A DNA stretch of 64,000 bases from Epiperipatus broadwayi (GCA_028023455.1 JAQFVV010000050.1:2188411-2252410); one strand, 5' to 3'. Positions 1-11,952 are shown, counted from the stretch's first letter. Numbers and translations are program-made. The notes: generated from the sequence alone by a model not told the origin.

Positions 1-2600
1 TTTTTTTAATTAAAGTTGAATTTTAATTTTCAAAGAATGTGATCATTGTTTGAAAATATGTTTTAATGAAATTCATTTTAACTATACAGATTTTTCAATT
101 ATTTTTTTCCATTAGTATATATATAGCCAAATGGCAAAATAACATTTTTTGTTTTATTTTATTTGCAAAGTAGAATTTTATTTTTTTAACTAATTTTATT
201 TATTAAATTTATATTTTAATAAAATTTTTAAAAAATAAAATAGAAAATAAGATTTTTTTTTCATTAAAAGTATATATCTAAAATATCTGAAAAATAAAAT
301 ATCATTTATATCTATGAATGGGTTGAACAAAAGATGAAAGAACAAGATAAAATAAAAACACCAAGGTAAATATATACATATTTCTTAATGAATTAAAATA
401 TTATTATTTCAAATGACATATACAATTTAGATATATACATAAATGACAAAATAAACCTTGGCATATTTCATACATTTTATATGTAATTTTTAATTAATTT
501 TAAAAGATTAATTATATCTACTTTTTAAGGATAGTCATTTATCCCCGCACATGTAAAGTTTGAGCGTCCTTTAAACACACACACACACACACACATAACA
601 AATGTTTAATCAACTTATTTTTATCAAAGAAAACTATTCTAAAACTGTTAAGAAAAGTATAATATGGTCTATCATGATTTTTTAATTATTTAATTAGTTT
701 TTTGAGATGACCTAGTTTCACAAGTATTCTCAAGCATTAATTAATAATATCTAGAATATGTAAAATGACTAATTCAGTTGAAACATGTCAGAGAGACCAT
801 GTTAAAGGATGCTGATATTTTTGGAATTGGTTGCTTTTTAGATATAAAAACTTAATGACTTAATTTAACAATAGAAATGTGTTTATAATGTTTATAAATG
901 CAGTGGGAAATGTTTATAAATATAATATATATATTTAATATTAAAATTAATTTAAAAGTACATATAAAATTTAATATTCCATGTTTATGATTATTGAACT
1001 TTTTTTACATATATGTAAGATATATATATATATATATATATATATCATTTGAAATAATGTTGCTACAATTTGTTAAGGTAAGAATTTGTTTAGATATTTA
1101 TTGCCGCATACTCACGTGTATGTGGTATGAAATTAATATCTAGTACATCTAAAGTTATTGATTTAGTCTAAACACATTGCAGATGATACAGTATTATATC
1201 TGTTGTCTTTTGAAAAGATTAGTTTTTGAGAAAGGAATTATTGAATTAATTTAATAATCTTTATTATTACATAAATGTGAGTGTTTATATGTTTGTTTGT
1301 TTATTACTTAATAACTCAACAAATATTGCACTAATCTTATTCAATCTTGCATTACTTTCTTTTGTTTATAGAAAATTATATACACTATGGATTCTTGCAT
1401 TGTTATACTTAATTGTTTTAAAAACAGTGGTAATTTGCAATATAAAATGCATAAAAATTGTAATCTTTTTTGCATTACTTCATAAAAATGCAAAAAGAGG
1501 GCAGCACTAATTAAAAGATTTTTTAAATGAATATAGTGTTGGCCTCCATATTGAAATATATTCTACAGAAATGGAGAAAATACTAGTTTTGTAAAAATAA
1601 GGTAAAATTTGATTTTATAAATATATTTTAAATTAATTAAATTTTATTTGTATCTTGTATTTATTTCTCACAAGTGGAGCATAAACAAAATATCACAATG
1701 TTAAAATTTCATAACCATTTTTAAAAATTAATTTATCATGTGGAAAATGTATTTAAATTAAAATTCTAAAAGTTGATCAAATTTTGTAGTATAAACTGAT
1801 CAGAAACAATTATATTTTTTAATGATACTGCTCTTGATTACCCATGCTTAATTATTTAATTAAATAAGTAAATATACACACTGAGGAAACAGTTATATAC
1901 TCCATTATCTTCTTTCATTCTACGAATGCAATGCCTTGGAATATATGTTTGAGATTCCCATGCATAAATCATGCATTATTATTTATTATAATAATTATAC
2001 ATTATTATTATATTTTAATTAATCATTCTTATATGCTTTTATTTGTAATATTGTTATACCAACATGAGAAATCCATGAATATTGTTATATATCGAACGCA
2101 TACTAAGCGTGAATAAAAGCTAAGTTTAAAAATATAGACTACTTTTCTGGATAAATGTCCAGAACCAGAACATTTATGTGAATATTATGATTGTTTGAAA
2201 GTTTGTAATTATGATATTTTACTTACAATTATATCTTAAGCTATATCCACCCTAGTACAGCAATCCATAATGCTTGAAAATCAATCACAACCCTTGCTCT
2301 TAAAAAATTGGGAATTCAGTTAGACCTTCATAGAAAAGTATATAAAATTTCTATTGGATGTTGTCTTTGATAGTTGGTTAGTAAATCATCTTAAATTCAA
2401 TTATCCACAAATATAAAAAACACCAGTTTGACCCACAATACCAGTATAACTGATCAGACCAGCAATACTTGAAAAGGAAGAGAATAATACCATTGCAACT
2501 GAGAGTATTTGAAAACATTGAATAAAAATATTTAACAATGATGAAAATGGTACAACATATAATTTCAAATATATGTCATAACACATCTATATCATATATA
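1..2600. other. AT-rich non-coding DNA, no gene seen
   Basis: The stretch is dominated by A/T homopolymers and TA-rich sequence. It includes a CA microsatellite at about 574-595 and a TA microsatellite at about 1021-1045. The open frames at 1277-1510 and 1931-2116 encode hydrophobic, low-complexity peptides typical of translated AT-rich DNA; neither shows a recognisable domain, conserved motif or credible splice context. I see no gene here. Confidence 0.7.
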
Positions 2601-3013
2601 AATGTGTTACACTTGGATACTTAACAGAAGAGCAATATAGAGACTTCAGACCACTCAACAAATTATGGAGAGATGTATGTTGGAAGTAACAAGAAGAGAT
2701 TGAAAATGAAATATGTGGGTGAGTGAACAAACAGGTGTTCCTAATATCATTGAAAGAATTAAAAGACTGAAATTGAGTTGGGCTAGACATATTACTAAAA
2801 GAGATGATGATGGATAGATTATTAAAATCTTAAACTGATTCCAAGAGATTGTAAAAGGCCTAGAAAGAGATAACATGTCAGATGGATGGATAAAATAAGG
2901 AAATGTGCTGGGTGATGTGGAAAAGAGAGACTAAAGATTGCAGAAGATGAATTGAACTTGGAGAGACCTTCATCCTGCAGTGAACCAATAATTTGAAAAT
3001 GATGATGATGATC
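2601..3013 (+). mobile_element. LINE-A 3' fragment, copy 1 (decayed)
   Basis: This is a 5'-truncated fragment of a non-LTR retrotransposon. It aligns by eye with the copy immediately downstream: the same 'agagcaatatagagacttc' stretch, the same CTTCATCCTGCAGTG block and a terminal GATGAT tail. It covers the region after the reverse-transcriptase palm (thumb and C-terminus). Stops and frameshifts break the reading frame, and about 25 bp near its start are missing relative to the other copies. The short GATGAT 3' tail instead of poly(A) resembles RTE-like LINEs; that clade assignment is inference. Confidence 0.8.
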
Positions 3014-3030
3014 TGCTATGACACTAAATA

Positions 3031-3475
3031 AATTTTTAACAAATGTGTTTTACCAGTTCTTACTTATGGATCTGAGACTTGGACACTTAATAGAAGAGCA
3101 ATACAGAGACTCCAGACCACTCAAAGAAGTATGGAGAGATGTATGTTGGGAGTAACAAGAAGAGATCGAAAATGCAATGTATGGGTAAGAGAAAAAACAG
3201 GTGTTACTGACCTCATTGAAAAAATTAAAAGATTGAAGTGGAGTTGGGCTGAACATATTGCTAAAAGAGATGATAATAGATGGACAATTGAAATCTTAAA
3301 CCGGATTCCAAGAGATTGTAAAAGACCCAGAAAGAGACCACATGTGAGATGGATGGATGAAATAAGAAAGTATGCAGGGGTGATGTAGAGAAGAGAAGCT
3401 AAAGATCGGAGATGGATTAAACTTGGAGAGACCTTCATCCTGCAGTGGATTGAAATGACTGATGATGATGATGAT
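3031..3475 (+). mobile_element. LINE-A 3' fragment, copy 2, C-terminal ORF partly open
   Basis: This second LINE-A 3' fragment lies head-to-tail behind copy 1, separated by only about 20 bp. An open frame at 3131-3388 encodes the C-terminal part of a LINE reverse transcriptase. It carries the motif series MERCMLGVTRRDRKC, WVREKTGVTDLI, LKWSWAEHIAKR and RPRKRPHVRWMDEI, known from animal endonuclease-reverse transcriptases. The frame upstream ('VLPVLTYGSETW'-like) is also present. The fragment ends with a (GATGAT)n tail. With no endonuclease or catalytic palm it is a dead-on-arrival copy. Confidence 0.88.
3131..3388 (+). pseudogene. LINE-A reverse transcriptase C-terminal fragment
   Basis: This 85-codon open frame is the longest surviving piece of the LINE-A C-terminal region in this copy. 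Basic and tryptophan-rich blocks (residues about 1-20 MERCMLGVTRRDRK, 35-50 LKWSWAEHIAKRDDNRW, 62-80 CKRPRKRPHVRWMDEI) match the conserved tail after the thumb domain of animal LINE polyproteins. The Met at 3131 is internal to the ancestral ORF, so the 'start' is an artefact of truncation. It cannot encode a working polymerase. Confidence 0.85.
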
Positions 3476-4316
3476 ACATATATGTCAAGAAGGAAATTGT
3501 TTGTAATATCACTTATTCACAGTAATACTTTAAATATCTTTATTATCAATATCTATTTCCATGTCTTTTAAAAACCTCTAACACTAAAGTTTTTTACAAA
3601 GAACCACTACATACATTCCTCACACACACACATATATAAATTATATCTTAAATCTTAATTTTCAAAATAAAATCATCAAGTAAAAATTTAACAACCAAAA
3701 AAATATAAGGAAAATAAAAAAAAACAGGAAGACCAACAAACCGGATTACATCCGAAAAATATGCAATGAGATCCATTCTTCTCATTAAAAGAAAATGAAA
3801 TGCAGTTTGACAATTTCCTGTTTAATTAAATATTTCTTTTTAGAACATAAATCAGAGATTTTAATTAATATTATGGGAAGAACAAAATTTAGCAAAAGCA
3901 ATTACATAATTAAAAATTTTATTGAACGATTCGAAATATGTTGTTTATACAGAATAAATGCAATGAATTGTGAAAATTACTTCATCTGCTTATCTCTTTC
4001 ATATGTTTTTATATATATCAAAGTATGTGACAGTGGATGGAAATAGATTAAAAATAATAGTTTTATTTGTTAAATACTTTAGAAAAATTATTTCATAATT
4101 TATAACATTACGCATTCTAAATATGTTATTTAAATTTGCGATATACCTTCATCTGTTTAAAAAAGATAGATAATAACACGTGATTTTTAGCACAAACATA
4201 AATAGTTCAATTCTAGCACTAACCTTAAGTCATCTGTTATCATTTGAAACATGGATATGTTATATCTTTCTCTCATTTTATACCTTAATTATGCATTAAT
4301 AAAATAATATAACAAT
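3476..4316. other. AT-rich spacer, no gene seen
   Basis: The spacer holds a short CA tract near 3625 and AT-rich sequence. The open frame at 3795-4046 (83 codons) has no recognisable motif and AT-rich codon composition; I regard it as chance. Confidence 0.55.
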
Positions 4317-5692
4317 GAAATAAATCCGCCTTTCTTTTATCACTATAATAATGCTATTTCATTTTATACTCAATTAATCTGACAGTTTTGACTGACAAGC
4401 AGCCTTCCTCAGAGTTAATATGTATATAAACGATTATTCAATTAAATTTATGAATAATAATATTTAACTTAATATAAAATGTATTGATTTGCAATGATAA
4501 TGATAAAGATATTTTTTTAAATAATTTTGATAATAATAAAATTAATTATACAGTTATTAAAACATGATTTGATAATATAGTTAAAATATAAACAAAATTA
4601 ATAAAAAATTTAACAATATAATAAACATTAAAATAATAAATTAAAAAAGGAGAAACATAACTAACATAATGAAAATCTGGATAATGGTATATAAATGGAG
4701 TGTATGAAACTAAGTGCAAAATATGCCCAATTAATACTGATAAAACTAATTATGTTTTAGAAACCAAAAATTTAATTTACTGAAGATTAATACAACATAA
4801 ATATGATTAAAAAACACCAGTTTATATACATACAAAAGAAATAGAATAGGGATGTGAGAGAGATAGTATTTAAACGACTCAATACATGAACAATAAAAGA
4901 GATAGAAAAATCAAAGAAACTATTCTTATAAATAGTATTAATTCTACATTAAATAAAAATTTTGCTTTGAAAACTGTCTTAATATAAATAAGACTGAGAT
5001 AATTTTGAGGAATAATATTACAAGAAATGTAAAATAAATTATAGGAACAATAAAAAGAGGGAGCTACTATCACACTATTAAAAAAAGCTATTTAAACTTA
5101 AAATTTTGGCAGTTGTGAAGATGGATAAAAAAATAGAATGTGGGCTTAAATATTAGTTAGACAAGAATTCAAAAAATATTATTGTTAAAAACATTCTAAA
5201 ATAATACTAATTTATAATATTAGTTAATAAAAAGTTTAATATTATATACTAAACTTATGTTTAAAGTTATCAAATAAAAATTATACACTAATATTTATAT
5301 TAATTATAAAAAAATAATAAATTTAATATAATCACTAAAAATGTGTTAATAAGTGATAAAAAATTGTTTTTTAAGTTAGCTATATTTTTATACTTATGAT
5401 AAAAAATAAAATAAATATTTTTTTATAAAATGATAAGGACAAATAGAGAATAGATTAGGAGTATATATATTTAGATATATAAAATAAGATATAAAAAAAA
5501 TTCAATTTATAATGAGATATGATATTGTTTTATATTGTTTATATTGATTATATAAACTAATTTTTATATATTTCTGAATATTTACATATATTTTAGCTCT
5601 GAAGATGACTGCTAATAGTTCAAAACTGTCAGATTAATGGATATAAGATAAATTAAGCATTATTATAGTGATTCAAAAAAATGAATTTATTT
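4317..5692 (+). mobile_element. Penelope-like element relic with inverted terminal arms
   Basis: Two arms of about 95-100 bp at 4317-4414 and 5597-5692 are imperfect reverse complements; both contain 'atcactataataatgc' and a 'ctgacagtttt' core. Between them the plus strand encodes a decayed GIY-YIG endonuclease domain. Penelope-like elements carry reverse transcriptase plus GIY-YIG nuclease and are often bounded by terminal repeats that may be inverted, so the layout fits. No reverse-transcriptase domain could be seen, so the copy is internally deleted or very decayed. A foldback DNA transposon is the alternative for the arms alone. Confidence 0.65.
4694..4980 (+). pseudogene. GIY-YIG endonuclease domain of Penelope-like element (broken)
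   Basis: Reading the plus strand in one frame from 4694 gives NGVYETKCKIC, then TNYVLETKNLI, RLIQHKYD, YIHTKE and finally RKIKETILINSINST. This order matches the GIY-YIG nuclease of Penelope-like elements: the GVY-x-KC strand with a CxxC pair, the second strand ending in a Y-[VI]-G-[EQ]-T equivalent, the R-x-x-x-H helix, and the helix bearing the catalytic glutamate (KETILINS). The glycine expected in the second strand is replaced by Leu, and at least four in-frame stops interrupt the domain, so it is dead. The domain order and single reading frame make the assignment firm. Confidence 0.8.
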
Positions 5693-5796
5693 AAGTGTTT
5701 AACCATGGTTGAATTGTTGAAGAAATGTGTTTTTAATGTTTTTATAAAACTAATTATTATATAATTATTTTTTTTAATTTAATAAAATGTATTAAC

Positions 5797-6017
5797 AATG
5801 TTTTAATTTTGTAAAAATACACATTATTAATATAGAATCCAATGAAGATGTAGAAGTTGAACTATCTACAACAATAAAGAAAAAGAAAGCTGGAGGAATT
5901 ATGATACCAATTTCAAAAATAAGAGCAAATGCAATTACTTTTGATAGAGCAAAACAAAACGTTTTTGATTCGTTTGGTAGAAAATGTATTTTAAATATAA
6001 TAAAAACATTTTCTTAA
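5797..6017 (+). other. unassigned coding-like open stretch, possible exon or transposon relic
   Basis: One plus-strand frame stays open from about 5797 to a TAA at 6015-6017. The part from 5836 has a more protein-like composition than its surroundings (SNEDVEVELSTTIKKKKAGG, then IMIPISKIRANAITFDRAKQ). An AG preceded by a pyrimidine-poor tract ends at 5835 and could be a weak splice acceptor. After the stop the same frame stays open for about 35 more codons. There is no initiator Met at the start and I do not recognise the family. It could be a host exon, a decayed transposase or chance. Confidence 0.3.
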
Positions 6018-6698
6018 GTATATGGTAGTATTGATAAGAAATTTAATCTCAAGTGGCAAAAGATGATATTAGAGTATCAAGATTTTAACATTTTGGCAGG
6101 GAGTAAAATGACTAGTATATGAATGTCAAACAAAAAAGCAATTCCAACTGTTTTTATTAAGCTTGAATAATCAATCAATAAACAGTTCTGCATTTAAATC
6201 TCACCATTAGAGCACTTTGTTGCTCTTATCTTTATCTATTATAATTTGGGATTCAAAGCTGACATCAAAGCAGTATATAACTTATAACTACCTTTAATTT
6301 ATTGTCTATTATCAAGATATAATAAAAATTTTAAAAAAATTTTGAGGTTTTGAATCCAAGATATGTTTGCATATATATAAAGTTTGGTAAAAAAAAAAAA
6401 AAATCCTGTGTATTTACAAACTGATTTTATTTTTATTTTAAAAAGACAATTTTATTAATATTGCTTATAATGTATTAATGTGTGTGGTTTCTTGGACTAT
6501 ATTAATAAATAAACTCTTGGAAATGATTTTATAAACACAAGTTATTATAGCAACTTTTGGTAAAGCTTTTAGTAAAGATTAGTTTCAAATGAGTGCTCGT
6601 GTCCTTTCTAATAACAAATAGCAAAAACCCACTTTTGATAATTGACTATAATGGTCATTGTGTTCAGATTGCAATTTGAATGACTTAATATTACATAC

Positions 6699-7260
6699 AA
6701 TTTCAAATTACCTCAAGGGTCCTGATACTGGAGTTATATTAAATCAAGAACTGCAAGTCTATTTAAATAGAAAGTGAGTTCTTATATTTGTTGTGATCTC
6801 ACCTGGTCTCCTTAAGAGCTGATGATATCAAGTTTAAAAAACACGTTCTAATATGGATAATTGGCTTTCTCTCAATGTTTCAGTATTATAAGACCATACA
6901 TTTTTATATATTTGCATTGAATGATAAATAAAAAAATATTAGTAATTTATATATTTATATGGTATTTCTTTAATTAATATTTACTTATTTAAAATAATTA
7001 TTTGAAGGCAAGATTTTTTAAAAATGAATTGGATGTTAAGCTCTGCCTAGTCAATTACAATTAAATCTAAACACAGAGGGCTTTAGTTCAATTACCCCTA
7101 AAATTCATATTCCAACTGTAATATTAAATTGAATGTTGGGTGTCTATTTCATAGAAAGTGAGACATTATGTCTAATATGAACACAACTGATCTTTGGAGC
7201 AGCTGATGATATCAGATTTGATTGAAAGAAACACATTTCCTGTAACAGTTTAATTGATTA
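6699..7260 (+). repeat. two direct copies of a repeat, about 384 bp apart
   Basis: The segment 6699-6870 and the segment 7082-7260 align in the same orientation. They share 'agaaagtgag' and 'agctgatgatatca' at constant spacing (gatgatatca at 6821 and 7205). The copies are clearly diverged. They may be two units of a decayed tandem array or two insertions of one element. No coding frame accompanies them. Confidence 0.6.
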
Positions 7261-7286
7261 ACTTTCTAGAAATTTCTGTAGACAGT

Positions 7287-7300
7287 GTAAATAAATAATG

Positions 7301-7340
<40 letters not shown>

Positions 7341-7354
7341 CATTATTTATTTAC
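7287..7354. repeat. perfect TA-centred palindrome
   Basis: The arms GTAAATAAATAATGCTGATA (from 7287) and its exact reverse complement (ending 7354) flank a pure TA run, so the whole 68 bp is a perfect palindrome that can form a cruciform. A second TA run follows. Such palindromes can be the fused ends of foldback elements or replication-slippage products. Confidence 0.85.
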
Positions 7355-8298
7355 ATATATATATATATATAATAACAAATAACTAAAATCCCAGTTTAAA
7401 CATGGTTAAGATCAGTTCACCATTCTATTGTTTGTGTAAATGATGATTACCAGATGCATATAAGTCATTATTCTTAAAATTTAAATCCCCATTCTCAGAA
7501 GAGTTTCTGGATTTTGCTTTCATCAGTGGGGCTTGGGACTCAATTTGGAATGGATGCAGATATATATCCACAAATCATATTTAATTCTATTTTATCTGTC
7601 AAGTTAAAATTTGAAATTCGCATTACACTAATTATAACTTTAATGAAGAAATGAAGGTAACAAAATATATAATTATTGAACATGATTCAGAACTAGACAA
7701 TTGTTTAAGCAGGTCTATAGCCAACCCAGGTAATCATCTAACTATGGTCGGCCAAAAGGTATCTAGATTTCTTAGCTGTAAGGTAAAATAAGGATGAAAC
7801 TCCACTTTGTCATGCCTTGGGAGCACTGACTTCCTTTCTACTCTTTCTCTATGATGAAATAATAAAGAGCCTTTTGTTCCACAATGGACTATTCATTATA
7901 AAAATATTGTGTTTACCCACACAGACATCACTGCAAATTGCAAACATTTAAAAATACATTTAACTCCAAATGACAAGTTAAAAAAAAAGAATCATAGATT
8001 CCAAACAATTTTGAAAGTATTTTCCATAACAATTTGCAAATAATCACTAGTTACATTTACAGCTAAAATATGCTCACCCAAATACTGGGTTAATGTCTTA
8101 ATGATTTCTTTGTTAACTATTTAATACATAAGTTATGTTTTTCAAGCAACTATATTTTGTTTCTTCTAAAATTTGTCTAAATCCTTAACCTTTATTAGAC
8201 ATCTCTTTAAACTTTAATATAATTCCTTCTTAATTTTTTATGCTTTTTTTATAATGATTCAATATTTTCATTTTTCTATACTAACCAATTTTATACAA
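7355..8298. other. non-coding sequence with old repeat fragments
   Basis: No gene is visible. The part around 7495-7560 (a 'tttcatcagtggggc' segment) resembles 14640-14680 and 51455-51490, so it probably belongs to a dispersed, decayed repeat family. The remainder is AT-rich without recognisable structure. Confidence 0.5.
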
Positions 8299-8421
8299 TA
8301 ACATCACTTCTGGTCAAGAATTGATGGCCTTGTGGTTAGTACAGCCTTACAACCAGCTGTCCTGGGTTCACTTCCCAGTCAATGCTTTGACATATTAAAA
8401 AAAAAAAAAACATCACTTCTG
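8299..8421 (+). mobile_element. SINE-1 insertion with target-site duplication
   Basis: A tRNA-derived SINE of about 96 bp (8313-8408) is flanked by the duplication ACATCACTTCTG at 8301-8312 and 8410-8421. The body has an A-box-like TGGCCTTGTGGTTAGTA at about 8324 and a B-box-like GGGTTCACTTCCCAG at about 8364, the two internal RNA polymerase III promoter blocks. It ends in a run of about 14 A. The exact duplication and intact A tail show a fairly recent LINE-mediated insertion. The same family recurs at 16.8, 34.1, 49.6, 60.1 and 63.4 kb. Confidence 0.9.
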
Positions 8422-8460
8422 ATGAGAGTTACAAGTTCAGCCGAAACAATTATGACAAAA
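8422..8460 (+). repeat. possible Penelope-like terminal fragment split by SINE-1
   Basis: With the SINE removed, the flanks join as a 'cacttctgatgagagttac...' stretch ending in 'gccgaaacaattatgac'. This resembles the 3' terminal segment of Penelope-like elements as seen at 5597 and 14141 (a glutamate-rich 'tctgaaga' block followed by 'gaaactgtca'). The match is short, so the assignment is tentative. Confidence 0.3.
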
Positions 8461-8811
8461 AAAAATTCTTAAGAAAATACAAAAGGATTACTATTTACAG
8501 ACACACATATTTGAAATCTATGTTTTTAAGAATGATTAATGGCAAAGAAATTTATTAATATAAATGAGCAGTACATTAGATTAAAATTAGAAATTTAGTT
8601 AAATCAAACGAAAACTGGCAAGATAGATCGTTCAATACAACAAATTTCATTAACTAATTTTGTTTTATTATTGCATTCAAAAATAATCAATCATATACAT
8701 TCAAACACATATATACAATAAGCAAATTCATACAATTTTATATTATTAGAAAGTCTATGGTAATTTTTTTGTTTGTCTGAAGATTTGTGATGATGGTATT
8801 TGGCATTAATT

Positions 8812-9061
8812 ATATGGTAGTATATTATTGAACATCTTTAGAATATTTTTTAACTTTATTTAAACTTTGCAAGTACATTAAACTGCTAGTAATAGTGCAC
8901 AGGTTAGTATATAGCACAGAGTATTGGGTGATATTGTTATTTTCTCTTGTTCAGGTATTGCTGACCTGAATATTCATGATACTAATATAGGAATCAAACC
9001 TGGTTCTTTAGATTATTGAATACTAAACTTGGGGTAAAACTCTAACCGTGCTATTCTGCCA
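8812..9061 (-). mobile_element. SINE-2 copy (tRNA-related, minus strand)
   Basis: Read on the minus strand, the element starts with an A-box-like block near 9061 and a B-box-like GGTTTGATTCCTATA block near 8995. It is followed by a 'ttcaggtcagcaatacctg' segment and a longer AT-rich tail. The same order occurs at 18731-18990, where the A-box (TGGCTCAGTTGGTTAGA) is better preserved. It is distinct from SINE-1 in sequence and length (about 250 bp). Confidence 0.65.
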
Positions 9062-9559
9062 ATATAAGTATATTATTTGTATAATAAATATTCTGGGTAG
9101 AAAGTAGGTCTAATGACTTCATCTAATCTTTTACCCCTCCCCATACATAGCTCACAAAAAGTGAGGCATTGTCAAATGGGAATTGCTTTTAAATTCTCAC
9201 AAATTTTAACAAGTAATGTTAACATCGAAATTAATTTGGATTGTAATTTTGTATTAAAGTTTATTTTTAATGCCTTAAATATCTACTGCTGAAATGTTTT
9301 TATATTTTAATTACTTTTTGCTATTTTATTAAATTACTCTAACTATTCATTAGAGTCACATATGATTTCAGTGAAACAATTCATATTATAATGATAGAAA
9401 TTTTCTCTTATATGACCTTTATCTAAACTTAGAGTTTGGAAAAATAACTAATATGGGAATTTTTCTTTCAAGTAGGCAGTTCATAATCAACTCAGTGACT
9501 ATTAAACAGCAGAGATTACATAAACATCTAGTTACTGCTAAATTTTACAGCTTAATTTG

Positions 9560-9705
9560 GTGTGGTTACATGCTGATCAGTTGGGTCAAAACTGGAATAT
9601 GGAGTTTTAATACCATAAAACATCACATGATCACTCTGTCTTGCTTAGAGTGGCACTACTGTATGAAGAGAGTTTTGCCTATTTTACTTTTAATACCAAT
9701 GTGAA
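9560..9705. repeat. foldback repeat family F, fragment
   Basis: This fragment shares 'aaacatcacatgatca' with 17637 and a 'gtggcactactgtatgaa' / 'gttttgcctattttac' block with the symmetric repeat at 17630-17820. The open frame at 9453-9704 runs through it and is therefore repeat-derived and not a gene. Confidence 0.45.
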
Positions 9706-10384
9706 AACATTTGTGAGACTTTGATAACTAAAGAAATCCTTTTATTTAACCAATGTGTTTTTTTTTTAAATAAGGAGACTCATAATTCAGATGTACCTCA
9801 TCCATCTCATGTGCTTATGATCCAGGGTTCAAATAGGTGACAATGAAGTTTTGATCAAAAAGCTTAGAATTTTACTCTCATGTAACTAACTAGTTCATAG
9901 CCTATTTAAACTAAGCATCCAATATTAAACAGTAAACAATTATCTAGGTATCTTTGGTAAAATAAAAAAAAAAAGGAAAACATTTCAAGCACTGACCATC
10001 AGCCACTGGAATGTTTAATCAATGCTGCCATGTTCTTCACTGATCACTGTGAAAAGCTGGGGATGAGAGCCTTGTTCCATGTAAGCCCACTTAAAATGGC
10101 TTCATTTTTATGTATTTAGAAAAAATATTTCATATTCTTATAAATTACAATCAGACAAATTGTGATTAATAGAAAAAATTGTTACATTTTTGATGAAAAT
10201 TGGTTAACAGACACTAAATCAGTATTTAGATATAAATACAAATTATATCGAAGTTCATAAATTGCTAACAGCTACTGTTTATTAAATGTAATTCACAGCA
10301 CATCATCCAAAATTCAATAAACTAATAGAGTATCAATAATCTTTATCAAGGCAGCTTCTGTAGATAACAAAGAATGAAGCTTAT
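9706..10384. other. non-coding spacer, no gene seen
   Basis: The spacer holds an A-run near 9964-9974 and otherwise ordinary AT-rich sequence. No open frame, promoter or RNA signature is convincing. Confidence 0.5.
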
Positions 10385-10880
10385 TTTGTATTAAATAATA
10401 CATTTATTGATAAGATTGTTAATACAGATGGAAAAAAAATAGATGGAATTAATCACAGAATTCAACATGGATGGGGAACTTTTAATATAATTAATATTAA
10501 AAGCTAATATTCTGGGTTTGAAATTAAAAGATTTTACTAGATATGTTGGAGTAGTTTTACTTAGGATTTAAGATATTGATACTTAACAGAAGAGCAGTAT
10601 GTGGACCACAGACTAATGTTAGTAGTAATAAGAAGGGGTCAAAATAAAAATATTCAAGCACCATGGACATTATTGAAATATTCAAGAGACATATTGCTAG
10701 AAAAAGTGATAATAGATGGACAGTTGATGACATAACCTGGATTCCAAAAGTTTGCAAAGATTTAAAAAAAGATTGCTGTGTGATGGATGAATAAATAAGG
10801 AAGTTTGTTGGTTTGGTGTGGAGAAGAAAGATTGTGGATCGGAGAAGAGACCTTTATTCTGTATTTGATTGATAATGGGT
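10385..10880 (+). mobile_element. LINE-A fragment, copy 3 (heavily decayed)
   Basis: Plus-strand blocks around 10425-10470 resemble the reverse-transcriptase stretch N-T-[ND]-G-x-x-[IM]-D-x-I-N-H-R-I of the better copy at 12500, and later blocks ('ggacagttgatgacataacctggattcc', 10718 onward) match the C-terminal region. Many indels and stops are present. The minus-strand open frame at 10557-10757 is a shadow of this element. Confidence 0.7.
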
Positions 10881-11189
10881 GAAAATTTAGTTGAAGATTT
10901 GTTGTTAAATAATGTATTTAGATATTTATTTATTTATATACAAAAAATAAGGTAATACCTTATATTTACTTTTATAATTATTTAAATATAAAAGCAAACA
11001 ATTTATAATTGTGATATAATTACTAGCATAGATTAATGGTATAGTCATATCTTAAATCAACAATTGAACTATTCAAGTTATAACATGTAATAGGCCAACA
11101 TACAAATCAAATGAAAAACATTATTACATCTTTAGATAGCATACAGAAATTGTTTGGAGCATTACATATTAATTGAACTGCGAATATAA

Positions 11190-11380
11190 ATAGTGATAGC
11201 CATTAAAACTGACTACTTTTTCTTATGCTTACATAAGCTGTTAAAACATTAGAAAATTTCTCCAACATAGTAGTGCCACCTAGTTGAAGTTTCTAGCATC
11301 TATTGAATACTATGACTTATACTACATGTTACTATTGAGTAGACACATTTTCTACTGTTATAACAACAATATTACTCCAC
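11190..11380. repeat. foldback repeat family F, fragment
   Basis: The segment 'ttatgcttacataagctgttaaaac' to 'tagtagtgccacctagttgaag' aligns by eye with 22546-22640 ('caatgcttacacacgctgctaaaac' ... 'tgctgctacctaggg'). It is followed by a 'attgaatactatgacttat' block like that at 23090. It is part of the dispersed family that forms inverted pairs at 17.6 and 22.5-23.1 kb. The intervening DNA to 11935 is AT-rich and gene-free. Confidence 0.5.
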
Positions 11381-11952
11381 TTAAATCTTTGGATAATAAT
11401 TTGGCTTCATATCTTTTTTATCTCAACACCACATTTTCTTTTTAGATTTAAAAACACTGTAAGGGTAGATCCAGGATGCTCCCAAACTCTCCTTTCCCCT
11501 TCATCTAGCTATACATTTGTGTATCATAAGGCTGGAACTATAATAAAAAAGTAATCAGTACATCTTTCCAGTTGTCAAACATTAAACTAAACAACTTAAT
11601 GTTTACATGTCCATCATTTATCAGATAATCTTATTTTTCTGCCAGGTTGCGATAACATTTTAACTTGTAATTAAGTGGTGAATTATTTCATAATCTAGTT
11701 TAAACTGTTAAATGTTTTTTATAAAAATTCAATTTTTTTAAAAACTTTTCAAATATATTCAACTGTTAGTAATAACAAACAGGTTAATTCAAATACAGTC
11801 AGTCCATTAATAGTAATAGACAGATTAGTAGCCAAACTTGCATCTTATTACAAACAGGTGAGTCTATTTGAATAATTTAAATAAAATTTGAATTTTTCTA
11901 AAAATATTTAACTGTTAAAACTAAATTATGAAAATAGTTCAAAATATAATTA

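Noticed and set aside
3121-3438. 105-codon minus ORF, with similar ones at 21031-21306 and 48707-48910
   Set aside because: These are antisense shadows of the LINE-A C-terminal region and recur wherever LINE-A does.
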